Positions 1 through 4,293 are shown, counted from the first letter of the stretch. The stretch: 5,213 nt of DNA from SZUA-181 sp964601765 (GCA_964601765.1 CAZROR010000106.1:1-5213), one strand, 5' to 3'. The notes: generated by a model from the sequence alone, not told the origin. Translations and numbers: made by a program.

Positions 1-2
1 TG

Positions 3-170
3 CTGACGCCACATGGCATCGAGGAAAAAGTGCGGCTCACCTTTGAATATTTCCGAATCGTGGAATCCCAATACGAGGCGCTGCGCCGGGAAGTTGAATT
101 GTTGCGTGACCAGCAGGTCGACTATGTTGCGGCGCCCGCCGATGATGCGAAAACGGAGATCAAGACGTGA
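3..170 (+). CDS. EPS-associated MarR-family transcriptional regulator, C-terminal part
   Basis: Only the last 55 codons are present; the gene enters from the left edge in frame and stops at TGA 168-170. The visible peptide starts LTPHGIEEKVRLTFEYF and continues into a charged helix (SQYEALRREVELLRDQQ). This resembles the end of the winged-helix MarR-type regulators found next to exopolysaccharide/PEP-CTERM biosynthesis loci, where an 'LLTP.GI.EKARLT' wing and helix is followed by a coiled-coil dimerisation tail. The expected role is DNA-binding control of the adjacent EPS locus. The DNA-binding helices themselves lie outside the window, so the assignment rests on the C-terminal motif. The RfaH-like gene downstream supports an EPS context. 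There is a 40-base gap to the nucleotidyltransferase gene, so the genes could form one operon. Confidence 0.72.
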   Translation: MTPHGIEEKVRLTFEYFRIVESQYEALRREVELLRDQQVDYVAAPADDAKTEIKT

Positions 171-210
171 CGGGACGCAGGCGGTGTGCCGGGCATCGGG
201 AGCCTGGGCC

Positions 211-501
211 GTGCGCTTAAGTGAGCGTTGTGTTTGCAGCATTCGCATGGCAGTACGTGAGATTGTGGGCGATGCTGATATCTGGCTGTTTGGAAGCCGC
301 GCGGATGATGCGCGCCGTGGCGGGGACGTTGATTTGTATGTAGAGGCCAGACGGCATGTTTCCCTGCGGGAGCGCTTGCGCCTGATGAGTCGCATCCAGA
401 AATCGATGGGGTTGCGCAGGGTTGATGTCATCATCCGGGATCCGGAGTCGCGCGAACGTCCCATTTTCCGGACGGCTCGGGACACGGGGATTCGCCTGTG
501 A
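211..501 (+). CDS. Minimal nucleotidyltransferase (MNT-domain antitoxin)
   Basis: A 96-residue protein of the DNA polymerase beta-like minimal nucleotidyltransferase family. The active-site signature is intact: LFGSR (residues 26-30), then GGDVDL (37-42) supplying Asp39 and Asp41, and a third acidic position, Asp72, in RVDVII. In known HEPN/MNT modules the MNT protein is the antitoxin and can neutralise the toxin by transferring AMP to it. I chose GTG 211 because the family usually begins a few residues before the first helix (here RLSER) and GGGAG at 198-202 sits at suitable spacing. The reading frame is open further upstream, but that part overlaps the MarR-like gene in another frame and is rich in Arg and Cys like a shadow. 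The stop overlaps the HEPN start by 4 bases (GTGA, 498-501), which implies coupled translation. Confidence 0.88.
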   Translation: MRLSERCVCSIRMAVREIVGDADIWLFGSRADDARRGGDVDLYVEARRHVSLRERLRLMSRIQKSMGLRRVDVIIRDPESRERPIFRTARDTGIRL

Positions 502-953
502 TACGGGAAACCGTTCATGCGCTGGAATTGCATTTGGCGCGGGCGGGGGCCTTGCGAGAGGAGCTTGCGCGCATGTTGCCGGATATGTCTGCCGGAGATC
601 TGGAGGACCTGGCCAGGGTCAAAACGATTGATGCCTTCCTGTTCCGGTTTATCAAGATTCAGGACATGATGGGCCACAAGCTGTTCCGCGAGGTGCTGGA
701 CGCGGTCGGTGAATACGATGAGTCCATGAGCATGCTGGATGTGCTGGATCGTCTGGAAAAGCTGGGGCTTATTAAGAGCACGGAGCAATGGCTGGATTAC
801 CGGAATCTTCGAAATCTCGTGGCCCATGAGTATCCGGACCGGCCGGACGATGTGCTGGAAGGTGTGCGCGGCGCAATGGCGGCATACGATGAAATGGCAG
901 GCTGTTTTGATTCAATGAAGCGTTACCTTGAAGAGCGGGGGCTGCTTGCGTGA
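498..953 (+). CDS. HEPN-domain toxin (HepT-like ribonuclease)
   Basis: A 151-residue, mostly alpha-helical protein. It carries the HEPN ribonuclease motif Rx4H in RNLVAH (Arg105-Asn106 to His110), followed by EYP, in the second half as expected for HepT-like proteins. Family members dimerise so that two Rx4-6H motifs form a metal-independent RNase site. The partner MNT gene lies immediately upstream, the standard HEPN/MNT toxin-antitoxin layout. The start is GTG 498 inside the overlapping GTGA, and the 3' end overlaps the RfaH-like gene by another GTGA (950-953). Unusual here is the embedding of the pair between an EPS regulator gene and an antiterminator gene, which ties translation of the antiterminator to that of the toxin. 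Identification is confident; whether it still acts as a toxin is unknown. Confidence 0.88.
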   Translation: MIRETVHALELHLARAGALREELARMLPDMSAGDLEDLARVKTIDAFLFRFIKIQDMMGHKLFREVLDAVGEYDESMSMLDVLDRLEKLGLIKSTEQWLDYRNLRNLVAHEYPDRPDDVLEGVRGAMAAYDEMAGCFDSMKRYLEERGLLA

Positions 954-1462
954 AGGTCAGGCGATGGTATGCCGTGCGCTGCAAGCCGAGGCAGGAGTTT
1001 ATTGCCAGGCATGAGTTTGAGCAGCAGGGCTTTGAGGTGTATCTGCCGCTGGAGCGAAAGCTCGTGCGGCATGCGCGGAAAATGGAGCGGGTGCCGAGGC
1101 CGTTTTTTTCCGGTTATCTGTTCCTTCATCTGGCGGAGTCCGAATGCCGGTGGACTGCCATCCGGAGCACGCGTGGCGCCATGTGCGCCGTGCATTTCGG
1201 AGCCTGGTATCCACCGGTGCCGGATGGGGTGATGGGCATGTTGCGCGCTCTGGAGGATGAAAGCGGCTACATCTGCGTGGGGGAAGATCCCGTGTCTCCG
1301 TTTAAGGCCGGTGAGCGCGTGGTGGTGCGCGAGGGTGAATTCTCCGGGGTTGAGGGCGTGTTTGTCTGCCGCAACGGGGAGGAGCGGGCGCATGTGCTGC
1401 TGGATTTGCTGCAGCGGCAGGTGCGCGCCGAGATGCCGCTTGCGGTGCTGAAGTCGGCCTGA
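950..1462 (+). CDS. rfaH: RfaH-like transcription antiterminator (NusG paralog)
   Basis: A 170-residue NusG-family protein. The N-terminal NGN domain covers about residues 5-105: WYAVRCKPRQ (6-15), the PFFSGYLFLH strand (51-60), and IRSTRGAMCAVHFG (71-84). The C-terminal KOW region is GERVVVREGEFSGVEGVF (121-138). STRG, followed by HFG and a VP, mirrors E. coli RfaH (ATRG...RFG...VP), and Arg75 aligns with RfaH Arg73 in the ops-contacting surface. The length is close to the 162 residues of E. coli RfaH. Known RfaH proteins bind the non-template strand at an ops pause and make RNA polymerase resist pausing and Rho in long surface-polysaccharide operons. Here an ops match lies only 59 bases past the stop. 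GTG 950 was chosen for the GTGA overlap with the HEPN gene. A general NusG is less likely given this context and the ops site. Confidence 0.9.
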   Translation: MKVRRWYAVRCKPRQEFIARHEFEQQGFEVYLPLERKLVRHARKMERVPRPFFSGYLFLHLAESECRWTAIRSTRGAMCAVHFGAWYPPVPDGVMGMLRALEDESGYICVGEDPVSPFKAGERVVVREGEFSGVEGVFVCRNGEERAHVLLDLLQRQVRAEMPLAVLKSA

Positions 1463-1474
1463 GCCCGGCCTGAA

Positions 1475-1480
1475 TATATT
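1475..1480 (+). promoter_or_regulatory. Weak -10-like hexamer before the ops leader
   Basis: TATATT lies 6 bases before the hairpin that precedes the ops element and would suit a -10 box for a transcript starting near 1487. I see no good -35 hexamer at the right distance upstream, so this is only a candidate. The downstream genes could equally be read through from the rfaH operon. Confidence 0.2.
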
Positions 1481-1486
1481 GGGATT

Positions 1487-1524
1487 CGCCAACCGGATGA
1501 ACGAGCAGGTTCACCCGGATGGCG
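1487..1524 (+). promoter_or_regulatory. Leader hairpin overlapping the ops element
   Basis: Two 16-base arms (1487-1502 and 1509-1524) pair with only two mismatches around a 6-base loop (GAGCAG). The outer part pairs CGCC with GGCG, and the inner part pairs TGAAC with GTTCA. No T-run follows, so it is not an intrinsic terminator. The 3' arm ends in the first four bases of the ops match. E. coli JUMPstart leaders likewise have predicted stem-loops ahead of ops, so this may be a functional equivalent. Its regulatory role is inferred. Confidence 0.6.
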
Positions 1525-1532
1525 GTAGCGTG
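1521..1532 (+). promoter_or_regulatory. ops element (RfaH recruitment site)
   Basis: GGCGGTAGCGTG is an exact match to the 12-base ops element of E. coli RfaH-controlled operons. There it pauses RNA polymerase and exposes the non-template strand for RfaH binding. It is on the + strand, co-directional with all genes, and follows an RfaH-like gene by 59 bases. A 12-base exact match is unlikely by chance in a window this small. The first product-coding gene after it is the coiled-coil gene at 1655, not an obvious polysaccharide gene, so the regulated transcript begins with the TA island. Confidence 0.8.
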
Positions 1533-1553
1533 CCCGCCGCTCAGTCCGGTTGC

Positions 1554-1588
1554 CAATCACCAATAACCAATTGCGAGTCACGAGTCAC
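1554..1588 (+). repeat. Heptamer repeat array, 5 units (copy 1)
   Basis: Five consecutive 7-base units fall in perfect register: CAATCAC, CAATAAC, CAATTGC, GAGTCAC, GAGTCAC. The array ends where the conserved leader of the coiled-coil gene begins. The last four units recur in the same order in copy 2, which has additional units upstream. This is a variable-number tandem repeat with a degenerate consensus of the form SARTNRC. Confidence 0.8.
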
Positions 1589-1638
1589 GCTGGCCTTCGG
1601 ATGACAGCCATTGAAACCGGGATTATGGTTTGAACCTG
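1557..1638 (+). repeat. Duplicated non-coding leader of the coiled-coil gene (copy 1)
   Basis: This aligns without gaps to 3561-3642, with only about four mismatches. It includes the last heptamers and a segment with AAACC and GGTTT arms around GGGATTAT (near 1616-1633). Being non-coding yet almost identical, it indicates either a recent duplication or a conserved leader function for the following gene. Confidence 0.8.
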
Positions 1639-1654
1639 GCACGGGAGGAATGCA

Positions 1655-2077
1655 ATGACGGAGAGTGAACGGCGGTATTTCGAGGCTCTTCTTGAGGACA
1701 TCAATGGCAAATTGAACCTGGTTCTGGAAGGCCATGATGCGATTCGCAAGGAATTCAATGCCCAGCTCGATGAAGTGCGGGAACAGCAAGGGCTGTTTAT
1801 GTCCCTGCTTAAAGGCTCGCATGATGAGCTGAAGCAGGATATTCAGGGCGTGCGAACGGAACTGAAGCAGGATATCCAGGGCGTGCGAACAGAGCTGAAG
1901 CAGGATATCCAGGGCGTGCAAACGGAGCTGAAGGAAGAGATCCAGGCGGTGGACAGGCACTCCGGGGAGCGCGATGCTGCGCTGGAAGCGAGGCTGACAG
2001 CCGAAATTCGTGCCGTTGGCGACAAGGTCGACGGGCACGAAGCGAGGATCGCGGAGCTGGAGCGAAAGGTCGCCTGA
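1655..2077 (+). CDS. Coiled-coil protein of unknown function, copy A (long form)
   Basis: A 140-residue, very hydrophilic, charged protein with no signal peptide or membrane segment, so probably cytoplasmic. It has a conserved head (MTESERRYFEALLEDINGKL, then LVLEGHDAIR) and a middle part of 11-residue repeats beginning ELKQDIQGVRT (residues 58-90, with a degenerate fourth unit to about 101). The tail is VGDKVDGHEARIAELERKV. Within each unit the hydrophobic residues are spaced 4-3-4 (Leu, Ile, Val, next Leu), a hendecad coiled-coil pattern. The start ATG 1655 follows GGGAGG at 1643-1648. I do not recognise a named family and assign no function. A shorter paralog lies at 3657 and a truncated copy at 2750. 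It sits directly upstream of the PIN TA pair. Confidence 0.8.
   Translation: MTESERRYFEALLEDINGKLNLVLEGHDAIRKEFNAQLDEVREQQGLFMSLLKGSHDELKQDIQGVRTELKQDIQGVRTELKQDIQGVQTELKEEIQAVDRHSGERDAALEARLTAEIRAVGDKVDGHEARIAELERKVA
1826..1957 (+). repeat. 33-bp in-frame tandem repeats coding 11-residue hendecads
   Basis: Three nearly identical 33-base units (1826-1858, 1859-1891, 1892-1924) encode ELKQDIQGVRT, ELKQDIQGVRT and ELKQDIQGVQT. A diverged fourth (1925-1957) encodes ELKEEIQAVDR. The paralog at 3657 has only one unit of the main type, so unit number changes the length of the coiled coil without breaking the frame. Confidence 0.9.
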
Positions 2078-2145
2078 TTTTTTCAGTCCTCAGCCCTTTT
2101 TTCTCCGTTCCCGGAATTTACAGCGGAGAAATGAGGCGGAAATTA
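2015..2145 (+). repeat. Duplicated 3' end and tail of the coiled-coil gene (copy 1)
   Basis: From GTTGGCGAC in the coding region, through the stop, to GGCGGAAATT in the non-coding tail this is nearly the same as 3915-4060. Copy 2 carries an extra tandem copy of the CAGTCCTCAGCCC segment. An inverted repeat TTCTCCG (2101-2107) / CGGAGAA (2124-2130) lies in the tail. It has no T-run on the correct side for either strand, so it is not called a terminator. Confidence 0.8.
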
Positions 2146-2151
2146 TCAAGT

Positions 2152-2165
2152 AAAGACCTGACCCC
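2152..2165 (+). repeat. Cassette-boundary motif R1
   Basis: AAAGACCTGACCCC sits 40 bases before the antitoxin start of the PIN TA pair. Related motifs lie at 2961, 4068, 4561 and 5194, each (as far as visible) just ahead of a TA pair. I recall similar GGGGTCAGGTCTT strings (reverse complement) near REP-associated Y1 transposases in other genomes, but cannot verify a link here. Confidence 0.65.
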
Positions 2166-2205
2166 GCTCGCGAATGGGGGCGGTTTTCGAAAGGCGAGGT
2201 AAATA

Positions 2206-2388
2206 ATGGGCATAATTACGATACGAAGGCATGAAGATGTTTTGGAGATAAGAAACAAAATGCTGCATGAATTAAAGATTGTAAAGGTGCTTTCCGCGAA
2301 GAAATACAGTGGCAGATTGCAATTAAAGGAAGATCCCCTGGTCTATCAAAAACGTGTTCGGCGCGAGTGGAATGAACATACTGATTGA
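2206..2388 (+). CDS. Putative antitoxin of the PIN-domain TA pair
   Basis: A 60-residue basic protein upstream of, and overlapping by 17 bases, the PIN toxin gene. The C-terminal half, KKYSGRLQLKEDPLVYQKRVR, resembles short antitoxins I associate with this type of VapC ('KYAG.L.L.EDPL.YQK.LR.EW'). Such a tail typically wraps the toxin's active site. The N-terminal part (MGIITIRRHEDVLEIR) should hold the DNA-binding or dimerisation element, but I see no textbook RHH, AbrB or Phd motif. ATG 2206 is preceded by GCGAGG (2194-2199). Base composition is visibly more AT-rich than the RfaH and HEPN genes, which suggests separate acquisition. The role rests mainly on position and size, supported by the C-terminal resemblance. 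Confidence 0.68.
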   Translation: MGIITIRRHEDVLEIRNKMLHELKIVKVLSAKKYSGRLQLKEDPLVYQKRVRREWNEHTD

Positions 2389-2737
2389 TACCAATATTGC
2401 GCTGTATTTTCTTGGGGGCGATGAGCAGATTTCTGGTGTGCTGGATGGCCAGGTGGTGCATGTATCCTTCGTCACGGAGCTGGAGCTGCTTGGATACCCG
2501 GGCATGACTGAGCAAGAAGGGAAATTAATTCGTGATTTTCTGGATGATTGCATAGTGATTGATCTGAATGGGCAAATTAAAAGCAGAACAGTTCAACTTC
2601 GCAGGCAGTATGGATTAAAGCTCCCCGATTGTATTATTGCGGCAACAGCATGCTACCTGGGTATCCCGATTTTTAGTGCGGATACGGATTTTCTACCCGT
2701 AAAAGAGATTGATCTGATGGCCTATAAGAGAAGTTAG
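2372..2737 (+). CDS. vapC: PIN-domain ribonuclease toxin (VapC-like)
   Basis: A 121-residue PIN-domain protein with a complete acidic active site: Asp6 in MNILIDTNIALYFLGG, Glu36 in VTELELLGYP, Asp86 in LKLPDCIIAATA, and Asp104 (with Asp106) in FSADTDF. Family members are Mg2+-dependent ribonucleases that cleave tRNA or rRNA when released from their antitoxin. ATG 2372 was chosen because the canonical N-terminus begins there; an in-frame GTG at 2354 would add six residues without family support. The length is typical. The gene overlaps its antitoxin, so translation is probably coupled. Lower GC than the left part of the window points to horizontal acquisition. The fragment of coiled-coil gene begins just 12 bases after its stop. 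Confidence 0.9.
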   Translation: MNILIDTNIALYFLGGDEQISGVLDGQVVHVSFVTELELLGYPGMTEQEGKLIRDFLDDCIVIDLNGQIKSRTVQLRRQYGLKLPDCIIAATACYLGIPIFSADTDFLPVKEIDLMAYKRS

Positions 2738-2747
2738 CTGTGAGTGT

Positions 2748-2936
2748 TTGGGCGTACGCACGGAGCTGAAGGAAACGAGAGAAGAGTTATCAGCCAGGAT
2801 CGAAGCGGTTGGCGACAAGGTCGACGGGCACGAGGCGAGGATGCTAATTGTAGGGGCAGCAATGCGGAAACTGGTACATATCATCTACGGCGTGTTGAAA
2901 AACAACCAGCCATTTGATCCCGACTTCGCGGTATGA
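2748..2936 (+). pseudogene. Fusion relic: coiled-coil gene fragment joined to IS110 transposase C-terminus
   Basis: An open frame of 62 codons made of two unrelated pieces. Codons up to 2840 give GVRTELKETREELSARIEAV and onward to GHEAR. This copies the 3857-3947 segment of coiled-coil gene B with few changes and lacks the N-terminal head. The piece from 2841 reads MLIVGAAMRKLVHIIYGVLK and ends PFDPDFAV before the stop at 2934-2936. That is the typical C-terminus of IS110-family (COG3547) transposases. The frame continues across the junction, but the only start is a TTG at 2748 with no convincing ribosome binding site, so I treat it as debris rather than a working gene. Confidence 0.75.
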
Positions 2937-2971
2937 AAGCTATGAAAACGCTTGACCGCCAAGACGGTATC
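2841..2971 (+). mobile_element. IS110-family insertion sequence remnant (3' end)
   Basis: Only the last 31 codons of the transposase remain, followed by a short non-coding tail through CAAGACGGTATCT (about 2960-2972) that I associate with IS110-type 3' ends. All catalytic parts (DEDD RuvC-like domain and the Tnp_20 serine region) are missing. Exact IS boundaries cannot be fixed without a reference copy. The tail merges into the TGACCCC core of boundary motif R2. Confidence 0.65.
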
Positions 2972-2984
2972 TGACCCCACCAGC
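2961..2984 (+). repeat. Cassette-boundary motif R2 (degenerate)
   Basis: AAGACGGTATCTGACCCC followed by ACCAGC. It keeps AAGAC and CTGACCCC but is interrupted, perhaps because the first half comes from the IS110 tail. The block GACCCCACCAGC is identical at R3 (4071-4082). It lies about 40 bases before the first hicB start. Confidence 0.5.
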
Positions 2985-3004
2985 CCTTCCTCAGCGATTG
3001 TAAC

Positions 3005-3013
3005 GGAGGAGAG
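3005..3013 (+). promoter_or_regulatory. Ribosome binding site deciding a TTG start (hicB1)
   Basis: GGAGGAGAG is a strong Shine-Dalgarno sequence. The ATG at 3014 is out of frame and yields only MLEI before a stop, so TTG 3018, which begins MKYKVLLEHSGEGF in the HicB frame, is the sensible start. Confidence 0.7.
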
Positions 3014-3017
3014 ATGC

Positions 3018-3218
3018 TTGAAATATAAAGTCTTATTAGAGCATTCCGGAGAGGGTTTTGCCGTGTCAGTGCCAGGTTTGCCGGGGTGTCATTCTCAGGG
3101 TGCTACTGAACAGGAAGCGTTGCAAAATATTAGCGACGCAATCGAGGAATATTTGCATGTGGTCGATGATCTGGCCAAGGGGAGGATTGTCCGCGAAGTA
3201 GAAGTGAAAGCGGCGTAA
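3018..3218 (+). CDS. hicB: HicB-family antitoxin (pair 1)
   Basis: A 66-residue HicB/UPF0150 protein: KYKVLLEHSGEGFAVSVPGL, then PGCHSQGATEQEALQNI and DAIEEYLHVV. This is the partial RNase-H-like fold with the characteristic 'G.....PGLPGC.SQG.T..EAL.NI..AI..Y' signature. The family binds and blocks HicA. No C-terminal ribbon-helix-helix or HTH domain is visible, so this short form may not autoregulate through its own DNA-binding domain. TTG 3018 is preferred because of GGAGGAGAG at 3005-3013; the open frame reaches back to 2952, but that part translates the boundary repeat. The hicA gene starts 2 bases after the stop. Confidence 0.9.
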   Translation: MKYKVLLEHSGEGFAVSVPGLPGCHSQGATEQEALQNISDAIEEYLHVVDDLAKGRIVREVEVKAA

Positions 3219-3220
3219 TC

Positions 3221-3433
3221 GTGCCCAGATTATCTGGCATTCCTCACCTCAAGGCGGTAAAGGCCTTGAAAAAGGCAGGTTTTTGGGTTGCCAGGCAAGG
3301 TAAACATGTTGTGATGACGAATGGGAGTCATATCGTCACGATTCCACGGCATAATCCTGTTCATGCAATAACAATGGGGAATATTGTCAGGGATGCAGGT
3401 TTGACCAATGATGAGTTTCGTAAGCTTTTATGA
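3221..3433 (+). CDS. hicA: HicA-family mRNA interferase toxin (pair 1)
   Basis: A 70-residue HicA (YcfA-like) protein with the small dsRBD-like fold: LKAVKALKKAGFWVARQGKH, then VVMTNGSHIVTIPRHNPV. The catalytic histidine is expected at His29 (QGKHVVM). The C-terminus GNIVRDAGLTNDEFRKLL is the usual last helix of this subfamily. HicA toxins cleave mRNA and tmRNA independently of ribosomes in characterised systems. The start is GTG 3221, directly after hicB, consistent with one coupled operon in HicB-then-HicA order. The sequence is quite unlike the other two HicA proteins in the window, so it is not a local duplicate. Confidence 0.9.
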   Translation: MPRLSGIPHLKAVKALKKAGFWVARQGKHVVMTNGSHIVTIPRHNPVHAITMGNIVRDAGLTNDEFRKLL

Positions 3434-3529
3434 TGGGCATCGGGATGGGTAAAGGTTGCCTGATGTCGGGGGGAAAGTGCAAAGCCAGGGGTTGACCCCA
3501 AGGTTTGCACGCATCGCTGTTTCGGTTGC

Positions 3530-3592
3530 CAATCACGAGACACCAATCACCAGTTACCAGTCACCAATAACCAATTGCGAGTCACGAGTCAG
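3530..3592 (+). repeat. Heptamer repeat array, 9 units (copy 2)
   Basis: Nine 7-base units in exact register: CAATCAC, GAGACAC, CAATCAC, CAGTTAC, CAGTCAC, CAATAAC, CAATTGC, GAGTCAC, GAGTCAG. The last four match copy 1 in order (last base of the final unit differs), while the array is four units longer. It occupies most of the gap between hicA1 and coiled-coil gene B. The remainder of that gap (3434-3529) shows no gene or clear terminator. Confidence 0.8.
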
Positions 3593-3642
3593 GCTGGCAT
3601 TCGGATGACAGCCATTGAAACCGGGATTATGGTTTGCGCCTG
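3561..3642 (+). repeat. Duplicated non-coding leader of the coiled-coil gene (copy 2)
   Basis: Gap-free match to 1557-1638 with about four substitutions, leading up to the Shine-Dalgarno of coiled-coil gene B. See copy 1 for the internal AAACC/GGTTT arms, which are conserved here. Confidence 0.8.
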
Positions 3643-3656
3643 ACAAGGGGATGCCG

Positions 3657-3977
3657 ATGACGGAAAGTGAGCAGCAGCGTTTTGAGGTGATGCTTGAGGA
3701 CATCAATGGCAAATTGAACCTGGTTCTGGAAGGCCATGATGCAATTCGCAGGGAATTCAGGGAATTCAATGCCCAGCTCGATGAAGTGCGGAAGCAGCAA
3801 GGGCTGTTTATGTCCCTGCTCAAAGGCTCGCATGATGAGCTGAAGCAGGATATTCAGGGCGTGCGAACGGAGCTGAAGGAAACGAGAGAAGAGTTATCAG
3901 CCAGGATCGAAGCGGTTGGCGACAAGGTCGACGGGCACGAAGCGAGGATCGCGGAGCTGGAGCGAAAGGTCACCTGA
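3657..3977 (+). CDS. Coiled-coil protein of unknown function, copy B (short form)
   Basis: A 106-residue paralog of the protein at 1655. The head MTESEQQRFEVMLEDINGKL and the tail VGDKVDGHEARIAELERKV are nearly the same as in copy A. It has one ELKQDIQGVRT hendecad instead of three, followed by ELKETREELSARIEA. A 9-base tandem duplication (GGGAATTCA twice, near 3751-3768) adds REF after IRREF. ATG 3657 was chosen by homology and by AAGGGG at 3645-3650; an in-frame ATG at 3651 and a TTG at 3615 are less likely. Function is unknown. The conserved ends with variable middle suggest selection on coil ends or simple recent duplication. A HicBA pair follows. Confidence 0.8.
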   Translation: MTESEQQRFEVMLEDINGKLNLVLEGHDAIRREFREFNAQLDEVRKQQGLFMSLLKGSHDELKQDIQGVRTELKETREELSARIEAVGDKVDGHEARIAELERKVT

Positions 3978-4060
3978 TTTTTCAGTCCTCAGCCCCGCTC
4001 AGTCCTCAGCCCTTTTTTCTCCGTTCCCGGAATTTACAGCGGGGAAATGAGGCGGAAATT
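3915..4060 (+). repeat. Duplicated 3' end and tail of the coiled-coil gene (copy 2)
   Basis: Second copy of the 2015-2145 segment. The CAGTCCTCAGCCC stretch is tandemly doubled here (3983-4012). The inverted repeat is kept as TTCTCCG (4017-4023) / CGGGGAA (4040-4046), where the single change still allows a G-U pair. Confidence 0.8.
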
Positions 4061-4067
4061 GTCCGGT

Positions 4068-4082
4068 AAAGACCCCACCAGC
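4068..4082 (+). repeat. Cassette-boundary motif R3 (shortened)
   Basis: AAAGACCCCACCAGC is equivalent to R1 with five bases (CTGAC) missing, and shares GACCCCACCAGC with R2. It lies 22 bases before the second hicB start. Confidence 0.5.
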
Positions 4083-4090
4083 GTTCAGCC

Positions 4091-4096
4091 GGAGGT
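4091..4096 (+). promoter_or_regulatory. Ribosome binding site of hicB2
   Basis: GGAGGT is only 2 bases from ATG 4099 but 8 bases from the in-frame TTG 4105. Spacing therefore favours TTG, while start-codon strength favours ATG; the two proteins differ by two residues. Confidence 0.6.
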
Positions 4097-4098
4097 GA

Positions 4099-4293
4099 AT
4101 GATATTGACTAAAATGCATATGATTTACTGGAAGTCTGATAAGTTTTGGCTTGGCAAGCTGCTGGAGCATCCTGAGATCATGACACAGGGGAGAACCCTG
4201 GAGGAACTGGAAGAGAACATCAGGGATGCGTACCTGATGATGGCAATGGACGATGTACCTGAGCAACATGAGACAAAAGAAATCGCTTTGTGA
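4099..4293 (+). CDS. hicB: HicB-family antitoxin (pair 2)
   Basis: A 64-residue HicB-like protein: MHMIYWKSDKFWLGKLLEHP, then EIMTQGRTLEELEENIRDAY and LMMAMDDVPE. The 'Y......W.G.L...P.I.TQG.TLEELEENI.DA' pattern is that of short HicB antitoxins, which mimic substrate or cover the HicA active site. No separate DNA-binding domain is visible. The start is uncertain: ATG 4099 is given, but TTG 4105 has better spacing to GGAGGT (4091-4096). The stop overlaps the hicA2 start by 4 bases (GTGA, 4290-4293). It differs from HicB1 and HicB3 in nearly all positions outside the fold-defining residues, so it represents a separate subfamily. Confidence 0.88.
   Translation: MILTKMHMIYWKSDKFWLGKLLEHPEIMTQGRTLEELEENIRDAYLMMAMDDVPEQHETKEIAL

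Noticed and set aside
13..210. N-terminal extension of the nucleotidyltransferase frame
   Set aside because: It overlaps the MarR-like C-terminus in another frame and is Arg/Cys-rich. The MNT domain and a ribosome binding site support GTG 211.
923..1492. Open frame of 189 codons on the - strand
   Set aside because: Antisense shadow of the RfaH-like gene in GC-rich DNA; Pro/His/Arg-rich with no family features.
1487..1524. Intrinsic terminator after rfaH
   Set aside because: The hairpin is strong but is followed by GTAGCGTGCCC, with no T-run. Its overlap with ops suggests a leader role instead.
1826..1957. CRISPR-like direct repeats of about 33 bases
   Set aside because: The units abut without spacers and encode in-frame coiled-coil repeats.
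2952..3017. Longer HicB1 start at 2952
   Set aside because: The extension translates the IS110 tail and boundary repeat and ignores the strong Shine-Dalgarno at 3005-3013.
3488..3499. GGGGTTGACCCC as another boundary motif
   Set aside because: It contains GACCCC and is a small palindrome, but lacks the AAGAC part and is not followed by a TA pair, so it is probably incidental or a decayed copy.
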